Part shown: positions 1 to 5,700 of the stretch, in pieces
Layout of the letters: the number at the start of each line of letters is the position of its first letter
Position numbering within the stretch: position 1 is the stretch's first letter
NCBI GenBank assembly: GCA_041601535.1
Contig: JBFIHZ010000163.1
Span: forward strand, 1 to 8,452
Length of the DNA stretch: 8,452 nucleotides
Direction: 5' to 3'
Origin: JBFIHZ01 sp041601535
GTDB lineage: Bacteria > Pseudomonadota > Gammaproteobacteria > Xanthomonadales > SZUA-36
The notes under the pieces: generated by a model
Told to the model about the DNA's origin: nothing
Seen by the model: the letters and a program-made list of their open reading frames with translations, nothing else
Database searches by the model: none
Made by a program: the position numbers and the translations under genes

Positions 1-713
1 TTGGCCCCCAGGGTTTCATCCACGATACGGCCCAGGGTGCGCACCGCGACCTTGAACACTTCGTTGCCCCGCATCAAGATTTCCGGCTTGCCTTCGTTGT
101 TTTCTATGCCGTCAAAGCCACGCGATACGCCCACTTCGGTGGACAGCAGGTCGCCATAACTGCCGTCGGCGTGGATATGGGTAGACAAAATACCCGCCTC
201 TTCCGAGGCTTCCAGTACCACCGCGCCGGCGCCGTCACCAAACAGCACCGCGGTATCCCGCTTGTTCCAGTTGACCAGTTGGGACAGGGTTTCAGAGCCG
301 CACACCAGCACTTTTTTGGCATCACCGCAGCGGATGTACTTGTCGGCCACGCTCAGCGCGTACAAAAACCCGGAGCAGGCCGCGTTGACGTCCATGGCGC
401 CGCAATCCGGCAGGCCCAGCTGTTTTTGCAGCAGGCAGGCTGAACTGGGAAAGATCAGGTCGGGAGTGGTGGTGCCAAGCACAAACAGGTCGATTTCAGC
501 CGGATCGACGTCCGCGGCCTGCAGCGCCTTGCGGCAGGCTTCATAACCAAGCGTAACAGTGGTTTCACCGTCACTGATGATGCGCCGCTCGGTGATGCCG
601 GTGCGCGAGCGTATCCACTCGTCGCTGGTGTCCATGATTTTCTCGAGATCCTGGTTGGTCACCACGCGCTTGGGCAAATGACTGCCAGTACCCGCTATTC
701 TTGAGTAGATCAC
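1..713 (-). CDS. fabH: Beta-ketoacyl-ACP synthase III (FabH), 3' end cut by window edge
   Basis: FabH condenses acetyl-CoA (or another short acyl-CoA) with malonyl-ACP, the first condensation of type II fatty acid synthesis in the cytoplasm. About 237 residues are visible of a family length near 317. The N-terminus (IYSRIAGTGSHLPKRVVTN), the DEWIRSRTGI segment and the nucleophile motif NAACSGF with Cys113 are all present. The sequence stops just after the FKVAV stretch, so the catalytic His and Asn of the C-terminal half lie outside the window. The start is GTG at 711-713, overlapping the plsX stop by four bases (GTGA). A GGAG Shine-Dalgarno sits 8 bases upstream (722-725), inside plsX, which indicates translational coupling. 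In relatives fabD, fabG and acpP follow, so they may lie just beyond the left edge. The identity is secure; the GTG start is well supported by the homologous N-terminus. Confidence 0.97.
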   Translation of the reverse strand, partial: MIYSRIAGTGSHLPKRVVTNQDLEKIMDTSDEWIRSRTGITERRIISDGETTVTLGYEACRKALQAADVDPAEIDLFVLGTTTPDLIFPSSACLLQKQLGLPDCGAMDVNAACSGFLYALSVADKYIRCGDAKKVLVCGSETLSQLVNWNKRDTAVLFGDGAGAVVLEASEEAGILSTHIHADGSYGDLLSTEVGVSRGFDGIENNEGKPEILMRGNEVFKVAVRTLGRIVDETLGA

Positions 714-1762
714 GCTTCCGTCTCCAGTTGAAAGGCGCGAATGGACGCCTCGATTTTTTTCGGTACCCCACGCCGCGCTTCGCGCCCGGCTTCCCGTATC
801 GCCCTCACCATGGCCTTGCGATCGGCGTGTCCGTGGCTTTTGACCACCACGCCATTGAGGCCCAGTAACGGCGCCCCATTATGCGCGGACGGGTCCAGCC
901 GCGCCAGCATGCGGCGTAAGGCCGGCCGGGCCAGCAAGGCACCGAGGCGGCTGAGCCAGCTGGAACTCAGCGTGCTGCGAAGGTCACCAACCAGCATGCG
1001 CGCCAGCCCCTCGCTGGACTTGAGCACCAGGTTACCGGCAAAGCCATCACATACCGCCACATCGACTTTGCCGGAGAACAGGTCGTGTCCTTCCACGAAA
1101 CCCTGGTAGTTCAACGGCAGGGTTTTCAGTATCTGATGGGCTTCGCGCACCACGTCATGGCCTTTCAGGTCTTCATGGCCGACATTCAGCAAACCCACGC
1201 GTGGCTGATCCAGTGAACGGGTCAACTGTTCCTTGACCGCGCCCATCACCGCGAACTGCACCAGCTGTTGCGCGCTGACATTGAGGTTGGCGCCCAGATC
1301 CAGCATCGCGGTATGGCCCTGCGAATGCGGAATATTGGCCATCAGCGCGGGACGCTGAATGCCCGGCAACAGGCCCAGCAGCTTGACCCCGAGGGTCAGC
1401 AGGGCCGCCGTGCTGCCGCCGCTGACACAGGCACCCGCCTGACCATCCGCGACGAAATTCAAAGCGTGCCACATGCTGCTGTCGCGGCCCCGCCGCAAGG
1501 CTGCTGCGGGTTTGGCATCCGGCGGCAGCACATCGGCGGCGGCCGCCAGCTCAAGCCGGCTGGCATGCGCATTGCGCTGTGCCGCCAGCGCATCCTGCAG
1601 GGCGGGCATTTGACCCACCAGGATGATTTCCAGCTGCGGATCCTGCGCCAGCGCGTCCAGCACGGCCGGCACGGTCACCACCAGACCGTGGTCGCCGCCA
1701 TGCGCATCCACCGCCACGCGTGCGACAGTATCCCCTCTGCCCTTGGTTTCAGCAGCTTGCAT
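710..1762 (-). CDS. plsX: Phosphate acyltransferase PlsX
   Basis: PlsX makes acyl-phosphate from acyl-ACP and inorganic phosphate. PlsY then uses it to acylate glycerol-3-phosphate, the first step of phospholipid synthesis. The enzyme is peripheral to the membrane. The 350 residues match the family length. Recognisable blocks are VDAHGGDHG near the N-terminus, GRDSSMWHAL, the ACVSGGSTAALL loop, IQRPALMANIPH, LDLGANLNVS, LLNVGHEDLKGHD, DVAVCDGFAGNLVLK and NGAPLLGLNGVVVKSHG. Two normally conserved loops differ from the usual sequence: the family usually has DAMGGD and SAGNTGAL, while this protein has DAHGGD and SGGSTAAL. The ATG at 1760-1762 is preceded by an in-frame stop 12 bases upstream and has no clear Shine-Dalgarno. 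The N-terminus is about ten residues longer than in E. coli, so a slightly later start (for example the GTG at codon 16) cannot be excluded. It lies downstream of rpmF and overlaps fabH, as in E. coli. Confidence 0.95.
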   Translation of the reverse strand: MQAAETKGRGDTVARVAVDAHGGDHGLVVTVPAVLDALAQDPQLEIILVGQMPALQDALAAQRNAHASRLELAAAADVLPPDAKPAAALRRGRDSSMWHALNFVADGQAGACVSGGSTAALLTLGVKLLGLLPGIQRPALMANIPHSQGHTAMLDLGANLNVSAQQLVQFAVMGAVKEQLTRSLDQPRVGLLNVGHEDLKGHDVVREAHQILKTLPLNYQGFVEGHDLFSGKVDVAVCDGFAGNLVLKSSEGLARMLVGDLRSTLSSSWLSRLGALLARPALRRMLARLDPSAHNGAPLLGLNGVVVKSHGHADRKAMVRAIREAGREARRGVPKKIEASIRAFQLETEA

Positions 1763-1786
1763 GCAATCAGATCAGGATGTTTTCAG

Positions 1787-1816
1787 AAGGAGGTGCAACC
1801 GGGCAGCATGCCCGGT
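1787..1816 (-). promoter_or_regulatory. Hairpin plus anti-Shine-Dalgarno-like sequence in the rpmF-plsX spacer
   Basis: The 79-base spacer between rpmF and plsX contains a perfect inverted repeat at 1798-1816 (accgggc-agcat-gcccggt): a 7-bp GC-rich stem with a 5-base loop. It is not followed by a U tract in the minus-strand transcript, so it does not look like an intrinsic terminator. A processing, stability or partial-attenuation role is possible. Just downstream of it in the transcript, the minus strand of 1787-1795 reads CACCTCCTT, identical to the anti-Shine-Dalgarno core of 16S rRNA. The structure is seen directly; any function is inference. Confidence 0.4.
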
Positions 1817-1841
1817 CAACCCGTCCGCTCAGCCACAGCGG

Positions 1842-2036
1842 TCAATCTTCGTCGAATTCGACTACTTTGTCGTCAAGGACCTTGCGCCCTTTGTAATAGC
1901 CTTCGGGGCTGACGTGATGACGCAAATGCGTTTCACCGGTGGTCGGCTCCACAGAAAGCGTCGGTGCTTTCAATGCATCATGTGAGCGGCGCATGCCACG
2001 CCGGGAAGGCGTTTTGCGATTTTTTTGAACAGCCAT
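1842..2036 (-). CDS. rpmF: 50S ribosomal protein L32 (bL32)
   Basis: This is a small basic protein of the large ribosomal subunit. The 64-residue sequence begins MAVQKNRKTPSRRGMRRSHD and contains the family hallmark GETHLRHHVSPEGYYKGRKV. No cysteine pairs of the zinc-ribbon type are present, so it is the zinc-free form. It is about seven residues longer than E. coli L32 (about 57) because of an acidic end, LDDKVVEFDED, after the conserved GRKV. The ATG at 2034-2036 is chosen because a GGGAG Shine-Dalgarno lies 8 bases upstream (plus-strand ctccc 2045-2049) and it gives the family's usual MAVQ start. It sits between yceD and plsX, the standard order, and is probably co-transcribed with both. 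Confidence 0.97.
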   Translation of the reverse strand: MAVQKNRKTPSRRGMRRSHDALKAPTLSVEPTTGETHLRHHVSPEGYYKGRKVLDDKVVEFDED

Positions 2037-2089
2037 GAGTATTACTCCCAATTAAAACCTGAATTAAATGTTAGAACCTGGTTACACGT

Positions 2090-2108
2090 CCCGGACCTTC
2101 TGGCCGGG
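2090..2108 (-). promoter_or_regulatory. GC-rich hairpin in the yceD-rpmF spacer
   Basis: The 96-base gap between yceD and rpmF contains CCCGGACCTTCTGGCCGGG on the plus strand. It pairs as CCCGG/CCGGG plus CC/GG around a TTCT loop (AGAA in the transcript) with one bulged base. No U tract follows it in the minus-strand transcript, so it is unlikely to be an efficient intrinsic terminator. It could be a processing or stabilising structure that separates yceD from the ribosomal protein message. The stretch between it and rpmF (about 2050-2075) is locally AT-rich, but I could not find a convincing -35/-10 pair there. Confidence 0.35.
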
Positions 2109-2132
2109 CTTGCCGACAGCGCCGTAGCGCCC

Positions 2133-2681
2133 TCAGCTTTTTTTCTTCTGGCCCTGAGCATGTTGTTTCAACTGCTCCGCCAGGTCGGCAAAAGGCTGCC
2201 TGGTATCCCCGTCCTGCGGGTCCGGTGGCGGCACAAGCTCTTCGCCTGCCTGTACCAGCACCGCTTCCACCAGAGGGTTTCTCGGCACTTGCGGCACGGC
2301 CAGCAACAATTCATCTTCCACCAGGTCCAGCAAAGCCACCTGGTGGTTTACCACCAACACCGGTTCGTAATTCTCCGGCATTAGTTGTTCTTCTGCCATA
2401 TCTTCTATCACGCCCAGCAGCGAGCGGCGTTTGACCGGCTCGTTATAGGGCTCGAGACTGCGCTGGCACAACAGCGGCAAGTCGCTTTCCACCTCGATAT
2501 CGATGGTGGCCCGGCCCTGACCGTCGTAGGCAAAACGCATCACAAACCGCGCTTCGCCACCCGGGCCAATCAGCACGTCCTGCAAACGCTCCATGCGCTG
2601 CAATGGCATGGTACCGGAAAATGTCCGCCGGCCTTCTGCCGCCTTCCAGGGGTTCACCCAATCCGGATATTCCCGCGACAT
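2133..2681 (-). CDS. yceD: YceD / DUF177 rRNA accumulation protein
   Basis: YceD-family proteins are needed for normal accumulation of 23S rRNA (known for E. coli YceD); the mechanism is not settled. The family signature appears as CQRSLEP in the middle, followed by PENYEPVLV and LLDLVEDELLLAVPQVP; the C-terminus ends in a lysine-rich QGQKKKS. The usual motif is C-x-R-C, but the second cysteine is serine here, and the later His/Cys cluster seen in E. coli (HDSEHC) is also missing. The start at 2679-2681 (MSREYPDW) is chosen because a GCGGAG Shine-Dalgarno lies 8 bases upstream. The ATG two codons earlier (2685-2687) is too close to that site, and longer versions have no support. The protein is then 182 residues, similar to E. 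coli YceD (173). It heads the minus-strand series with rpmF. Confidence 0.92.
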   Translation of the reverse strand: MSREYPDWVNPWKAAEGRRTFSGTMPLQRMERLQDVLIGPGGEARFVMRFAYDGQGRATIDIEVESDLPLLCQRSLEPYNEPVKRRSLLGVIEDMAEEQLMPENYEPVLVVNHQVALLDLVEDELLLAVPQVPRNPLVEAVLVQAGEELVPPPDPQDGDTRQPFADLAEQLKQHAQGQKKKS

Positions 2682-2913
2682 GTCCATTACTCCGCTCGTC
2701 TGCCTGTCAGCCTGCCGCACTGGCGCCCAAACCCGGACTTGCCACGCGGCGGCATCACCGCGAAACCGCTACATGGTCAACTGCGTCCGGCTTGACCACA
2801 ACGGCCATTGCCATCACCCTAGCAGGCTCACGCCAGACGGCTGCCGGTTAGCACCACGGCCCGAGGTCCGCCTGCAGCCAACCGCTTTTGTCGGCCCAGC
2901 TGACGTAACCCGC

Positions 2914-2919
2914 TATTTT
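2914..2919 (+). promoter_or_regulatory. Candidate -10 element for yceF, close to the start codon
   Basis: TATTTT lies 10 bases before the yceF ATG and matches the -10 consensus at four of six positions; no good -35 is visible at 16-18 bases. If used, transcription would begin at about 2926-2929, giving an essentially leaderless message. That fits the absence of any Shine-Dalgarno before the ATG. The same bases read on the other strand form the candidate yceD -10. Confidence 0.22.
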
Positions 2920-2944
2920 ACTACACTAATGTCCAAACAGTCAC
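2915..2944 (-). promoter_or_regulatory. Candidate promoter for the yceD-rpmF-plsX-fabH series
   Basis: On the minus strand TAAAAT (plus 2915-2920; five of six matches to the -10 consensus) lies 18 bases from GTGACT (plus 2939-2944; four of six to the -35). It would start transcription near 2908 and leave a leader of about 230 bases before yceD. The spacer 2682-2928 holds no recognisable gene. A second, weaker pair nearer yceD is TTGACC (plus 2775-2780) with TGATGC (2752-2757) at 17-base spacing. Both are by-eye matches in the expected place, and neither is certain. Confidence 0.3.
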
Positions 2945-3525
2945 CATTTCGTGAATTAATTCTTGCCTCCAGCAGCCGCTACCGCCAGCAGTTGCTTACC
3001 CGTCTGCACCTGCCCTTCAGCACAGTCGCACCTGAGGTGGACGAAACACCACGGTCCGGGGAGGACGCAGCAGCCCTGACGCACCGCCTGGCCAGGGCCA
3101 AAGCGGAAGCGGTGGCTGAGCAATTCCCGCAAGCAGTGGTGATCGGCTCCGACCAGGTGGCGGATTTCTCGGGCCAGGCCATCGGCAAGCCCGGTAACCC
3201 GGACCGGGCCGTTAAACAATTGCTGCAGTTCAGCGGCCGCACGGTGGTATTTCGTACCGCCGTGGCGGTGGTTTGCCGGCAATCGGGTTTTCTTCAGCAA
3301 CAGACCGTCAACACCGAAGTTTGCTTTCGCACGCTGACGGAAGCCGAGGTGCGCCGCTACGTTGCACTGGACAACCCGCTTGATTGTGCCGGTGGCTTCA
3401 AATCCGAAGCAGCCGGCTGCATGCTGATGCAGTCGATGAACTCCGACGACCCCAACGCCATCATCGGCCTGCCGCTGATCAGCCTGACGGCCATGCTGCG
3501 TGCCAGCGGCTACCAGTTGCCGTGA
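2929..3525 (+). CDS. yceF: Maf/YceF nucleotide pyrophosphatase (m7GTP type)
   Basis: Maf-family proteins hydrolyse non-canonical or modified nucleoside triphosphates to monophosphates and pyrophosphate. The E. coli YceF branch prefers 7-methyl-GTP. The 198-residue sequence follows YceF closely: LILASSSRYRQQLL at residues 10-23, APEVDETPRSGE at 34-45, VIGSDQVAD with the presumed catalytic Asp75, GKP, then DNPLDCAGGFKSEAAG and GLPLISLTAML. The CAG-x-FKSE and SDQV forms point to YceF rather than to the YhdE (dTTP/UTP) branch. The ATG at 2929 gives a family-length protein; an upstream in-frame extension reaches about 2593 but runs antisense through yceD and is not credible. There is no Shine-Dalgarno before the ATG. 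Its divergent placement beside yceD is the same as in E. coli. Confidence 0.94.
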   Translation: MSKQSPFRELILASSSRYRQQLLTRLHLPFSTVAPEVDETPRSGEDAAALTHRLARAKAEAVAEQFPQAVVIGSDQVADFSGQAIGKPGNPDRAVKQLLQFSGRTVVFRTAVAVVCRQSGFLQQQTVNTEVCFRTLTEAEVRRYVALDNPLDCAGGFKSEAAGCMLMQSMNSDDPNAIIGLPLISLTAMLRASGYQLP

Positions 3526-3550
3526 CGCAGAGCAACAGACCCTGGTCACT

Positions 3551-3579
3551 TTGGTTGCCACCCCCATCTCTGTCATAAT
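3551..3579 (+). promoter_or_regulatory. Candidate sigma-70 promoter of the fad-ppk2 operon
   Basis: In the 111-base gap after yceF, CATAAT (3574-3579, five of six to the -10 consensus) lies exactly 17 bases after TTGGTT (3551-3556, which keeps the TTG of the -35). Transcription would start at about 3586, giving a leader of roughly 50 bases before the fadJ-like ATG. No terminator for yceF is evident, so some read-through is possible. Confidence 0.5.
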
Positions 3580-3587
3580 GTCTGGTC

Positions 3588-3626
3588 TTCGCCGTATTAT
3601 TTCATATTCACCATACTTCACCGTAC
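3588..3626 (+). repeat. Three-copy 10-bp direct repeat TTCRCCRTAY in the operon leader
   Basis: TTCGCCGTAT (3588-3597), TTCACCATAC (3607-3616) and TTCACCGTAC (3617-3626) all fit TTCRCCRTAY. The last two are in tandem with one mismatch, and the first is 19 bases upstream of the second, about two helical turns. The array begins at the predicted transcription start and ends at the Shine-Dalgarno (GGAG, 3627-3630 region). The last copy overlaps the perfect palindrome CCGTACGG (3621-3628). This is a plausible operator for a regulator of the fatty acid degradation operon. The repeats are seen directly; the binding role is inference, and they do not resemble a regulator site I can name. Confidence 0.45.
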
Positions 3627-3636
3627 GGAGCGCACT

Positions 3637-5700
3637 ATGAGTCAATCAGTCTTTCGCCACTGGCGGTTGCACAGCGATATGGATAATGTTTGCTGGCTGA
3701 CCCTGGACCGTGCAGACGAAAAAACCAACAGCCTGTCGCGCGAGGTGCTGAGCGAACTCGAACAGATCGTCACTGAGGTGGAACAAACTCCGCCCCGCGG
3801 CCTGGTACTGCAATCCGGCAAACCCGGCTCATTCGTTGTCGGCGCCGATGTGCGGGAGTTTGAAGACGTTACCGATGCCGCCGAGGCCAGTGAATCCATC
3901 CGCCAGATTCACCAACTGTTCAACCGCATAGAACAACTGCCGTTCCCGGTGGTGGTAACCATTGAAGGTTTCTGCCTGGGCGGCGGGCTGGAACTGGCAC
4001 TGGCCTGCCATTACCGCATCGCCAAGAACACCGACGCCACCCGACTGGGCTTTCCCGAAGTGCGGCTGGGCATCTACCCCGGTTTTGGCGGCAGCGCCCG
4101 CGTCACGCAACGCATTGGCGGCGCCAAGGGCATGGAGATCATGCTCAGCAGCCGCATGATCAGAGCGCGCCAGGCCAAGGCCATGGGGCTGGTGGATCAA
4201 TTGGTTGGCGAACACGGTGAACTGCGCTGGGCTGCCCGTGCCGCGGTGCTGAAAAACCGCAAGAGCCGGCCGCCCGGGCTGGCTGCCCGGCTGAGCAATA
4301 CCGGCCCGGCACGCAAACTGCTGGCCGGCATGATGCGCAAGAAAACCGCCGCCAAAATCCAGCCAAAGCACTACCCGGCGCCGTTCTCGCTGATCGATGC
4401 CTGGGAACAGCACGGCGACAGCCCTGCAGACATGATGGAGCAGGAAGCACTGCGCGTCGGTGAACTGATTACCACCCCAAGCTCGCAAGGTCTTCGCCGC
4501 GTGTTCTGGCTGATGGAACTGCTGAAAGCCGAAGGCAAGCGCAGCGATTTCAAAGCGCGCCGGGTGCATGTGGTGGGGGCCGGTGTGATGGGGGGCGACA
4601 TTGCCGCCTGGTGCGTATTGCAGGGCCTGGAAGTGACCTTGCAGGACCGTGAAATGAAGTACATCCAGCCGGCCCTGCAGCGCGCGGACAAACTGTTCCG
4701 CCGCAAACTGAAAACTCCGGCGCGTGTCGCCGCAGCCCAAAGCCGCCTGATAGCTGACGTGGACGGTGCCGGCGTGGCCCGTGCCGATGTGATCATCGAG
4801 GCCATTTTCGAAAACGTCGAAGCCAAACAGGCGCTATTCCGTGACATTGAGCCGCGCATGAAACCGGACGCGATTCTGGCCACCAATACGTCCGCCATTC
4901 CACTGGCTGACATCGCCAGCGCACTGCAACAGCCCGGCCGCCTGATTGGCCTGCATTTTTTCAACCCGGTGGCCAAGATGCCGCTGGTTGAAGTGGTCTA
5001 TGACCCGGCAACCGATGAAGGCGAAACCGCACGCGGCGCTTCGTTCTGCGGCCAAATCAACCGTTTCCCGCTGCTGACCCGCAGCAGCCCCGGCTTCCTG
5101 GTCAACCGCGTACTGGCGCCGTATATGCAAAAGGCCTTGCAGATACACCGGGAACGCCACGTACCGATGGAAGCACTGGACCGGGCCGCGGAGGACTTCG
5201 GCATGCCGATGGGGCCGGTGGAACTGGCCGATACCGTCGGCCTGGATGTTGGCCTGAAGGTGATGAGCATGCTGGGCGGTGATGCCGCCAGCGAAGACAT
5301 CGCGGCGCTGCAAGCCATGGTGGATGAAGGCAAACTGGGCAAGAAATCGGGACAGGGGTTTTACACCTGGAAAGACGGCCGCGCGGTGAAAGACAGCGAT
5401 GCGGCCGCCGGCATCAACCTGAAAACCCTGGCCGAAGAACTGATGCAGCCCTATTTCGACGAATGTAAAGCCTGCCTGGCGGATGGCATCGTGGCAAACC
5501 GCGACGTGCTGGATGCCGGCATGGTCTTTGGCACGGGTTTCGCACCCTTCCGCGGTGGCCCGCTGTACTACCTTGAACACCGCAATGAGCCGGCAGCGCC
5601 GTTACCGGCAGCGGTGGACGAGCCAGCCTCGCCCGCTGAAACAGCCAGCCCGGCCATAACATCCAACCCCGCCAACAAGGAGCAGCAACATGAGCAATGA
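3637..5700 (+). CDS. fadJ: Fatty acid oxidation complex alpha subunit, FadJ-like, with atypical C-terminus
   Basis: This bifunctional cytoplasmic enzyme hydrates 2-enoyl-CoA and then oxidises 3-hydroxyacyl-CoA with NAD in beta-oxidation. The N-terminal enoyl-CoA hydratase domain (about 1-190) shows VVGADV for the oxyanion hole, CLGGGLELALAC with Glu119 and LGFPEVRLGIYPGFGG with Glu141, the two catalytic acids. A linker (about 195-305) resembles that of FadJ (ARKLLAGMMRKKT, PSSQGLRRVFW). The dehydrogenase domain has the NAD-binding GAGVMG (Gly314, 316, 319), Asp337, and the catalytic set Ser419, His440 (GLHFFNP), Glu452 (MPLVEVV) and Asn490. A second C-terminal helical domain ends at FRGGP (638-642). 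After that the usual family ending is absent and a 45-residue tail, mostly Ala/Pro-rich, follows, making 687 residues against about 714 for E. coli FadJ. GGAG lies 6 bases before the ATG. The stop overlaps the thiolase start by 11 bases. Confidence 0.93.
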   Translation: MSQSVFRHWRLHSDMDNVCWLTLDRADEKTNSLSREVLSELEQIVTEVEQTPPRGLVLQSGKPGSFVVGADVREFEDVTDAAEASESIRQIHQLFNRIEQLPFPVVVTIEGFCLGGGLELALACHYRIAKNTDATRLGFPEVRLGIYPGFGGSARVTQRIGGAKGMEIMLSSRMIRARQAKAMGLVDQLVGEHGELRWAARAAVLKNRKSRPPGLAARLSNTGPARKLLAGMMRKKTAAKIQPKHYPAPFSLIDAWEQHGDSPADMMEQEALRVGELITTPSSQGLRRVFWLMELLKAEGKRSDFKARRVHVVGAGVMGGDIAAWCVLQGLEVTLQDREMKYIQPALQRADKLFRRKLKTPARVAAAQSRLIADVDGAGVARADVIIEAIFENVEAKQALFRDIEPRMKPDAILATNTSAIPLADIASALQQPGRLIGLHFFNPVAKMPLVEVVYDPATDEGETARGASFCGQINRFPLLTRSSPGFLVNRVLAPYMQKALQIHRERHVPMEALDRAAEDFGMPMGPVELADTVGLDVGLKVMSMLGGDAASEDIAALQAMVDEGKLGKKSGQGFYTWKDGRAVKDSDAAAGINLKTLAEELMQPYFDECKACLADGIVANRDVLDAGMVFGTGFAPFRGGPLYYLEHRNEPAAPLPAAVDEPASPAETASPAITSNPANKEQQHEQ
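5677..5682 (+). promoter_or_regulatory. Ribosome binding site of fadI inside the fadJ tail
   Basis: AAGGAG lies 7 bases before the thiolase ATG (5690-5692) and is also read as codons of the last residues of the FadJ-like protein (the NKEQQHEQ end). The fadJ stop at 5698-5700 lies after the thiolase start. The site therefore fixes the thiolase start and implies coupled translation. Confidence 0.75.

Noticed and set aside
1808..1912. 34-codon plus-strand frame after an AAGGAGGTG sequence, antisense to rpmF
   Set aside because: The spacing from the ribosome-binding-like sequence to the ATG is too long (about 14 bases), the start lies in a hairpin, and most of the frame is antisense to rpmF.
741..1912. 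Plus-strand open frames antisense to plsX and rpmF (741-1109, 1268-1912, 1623-1985)
   Set aside because: They are shadows of well-recognised minus-strand genes with no family motifs of their own.
2593..2928. N-terminal extension of yceF to give a 310-residue protein
   Set aside because: The added part overlaps yceD antisense and matches nothing in the Maf family; the 198-residue version has the expected length.
3829..4740. 303-codon open frame on the minus strand inside fadJ
   Set aside because: It is antisense to a gene with a full set of catalytic motifs, matches no family I know, and is the kind of shadow frame expected in GC-rich DNA.
5563..5697. Frameshift explaining the odd C-terminus of the FadJ-like protein
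   Set aside because: Neither alternative frame across this stretch encodes the usual D-x-LG ending, and one stops at once.
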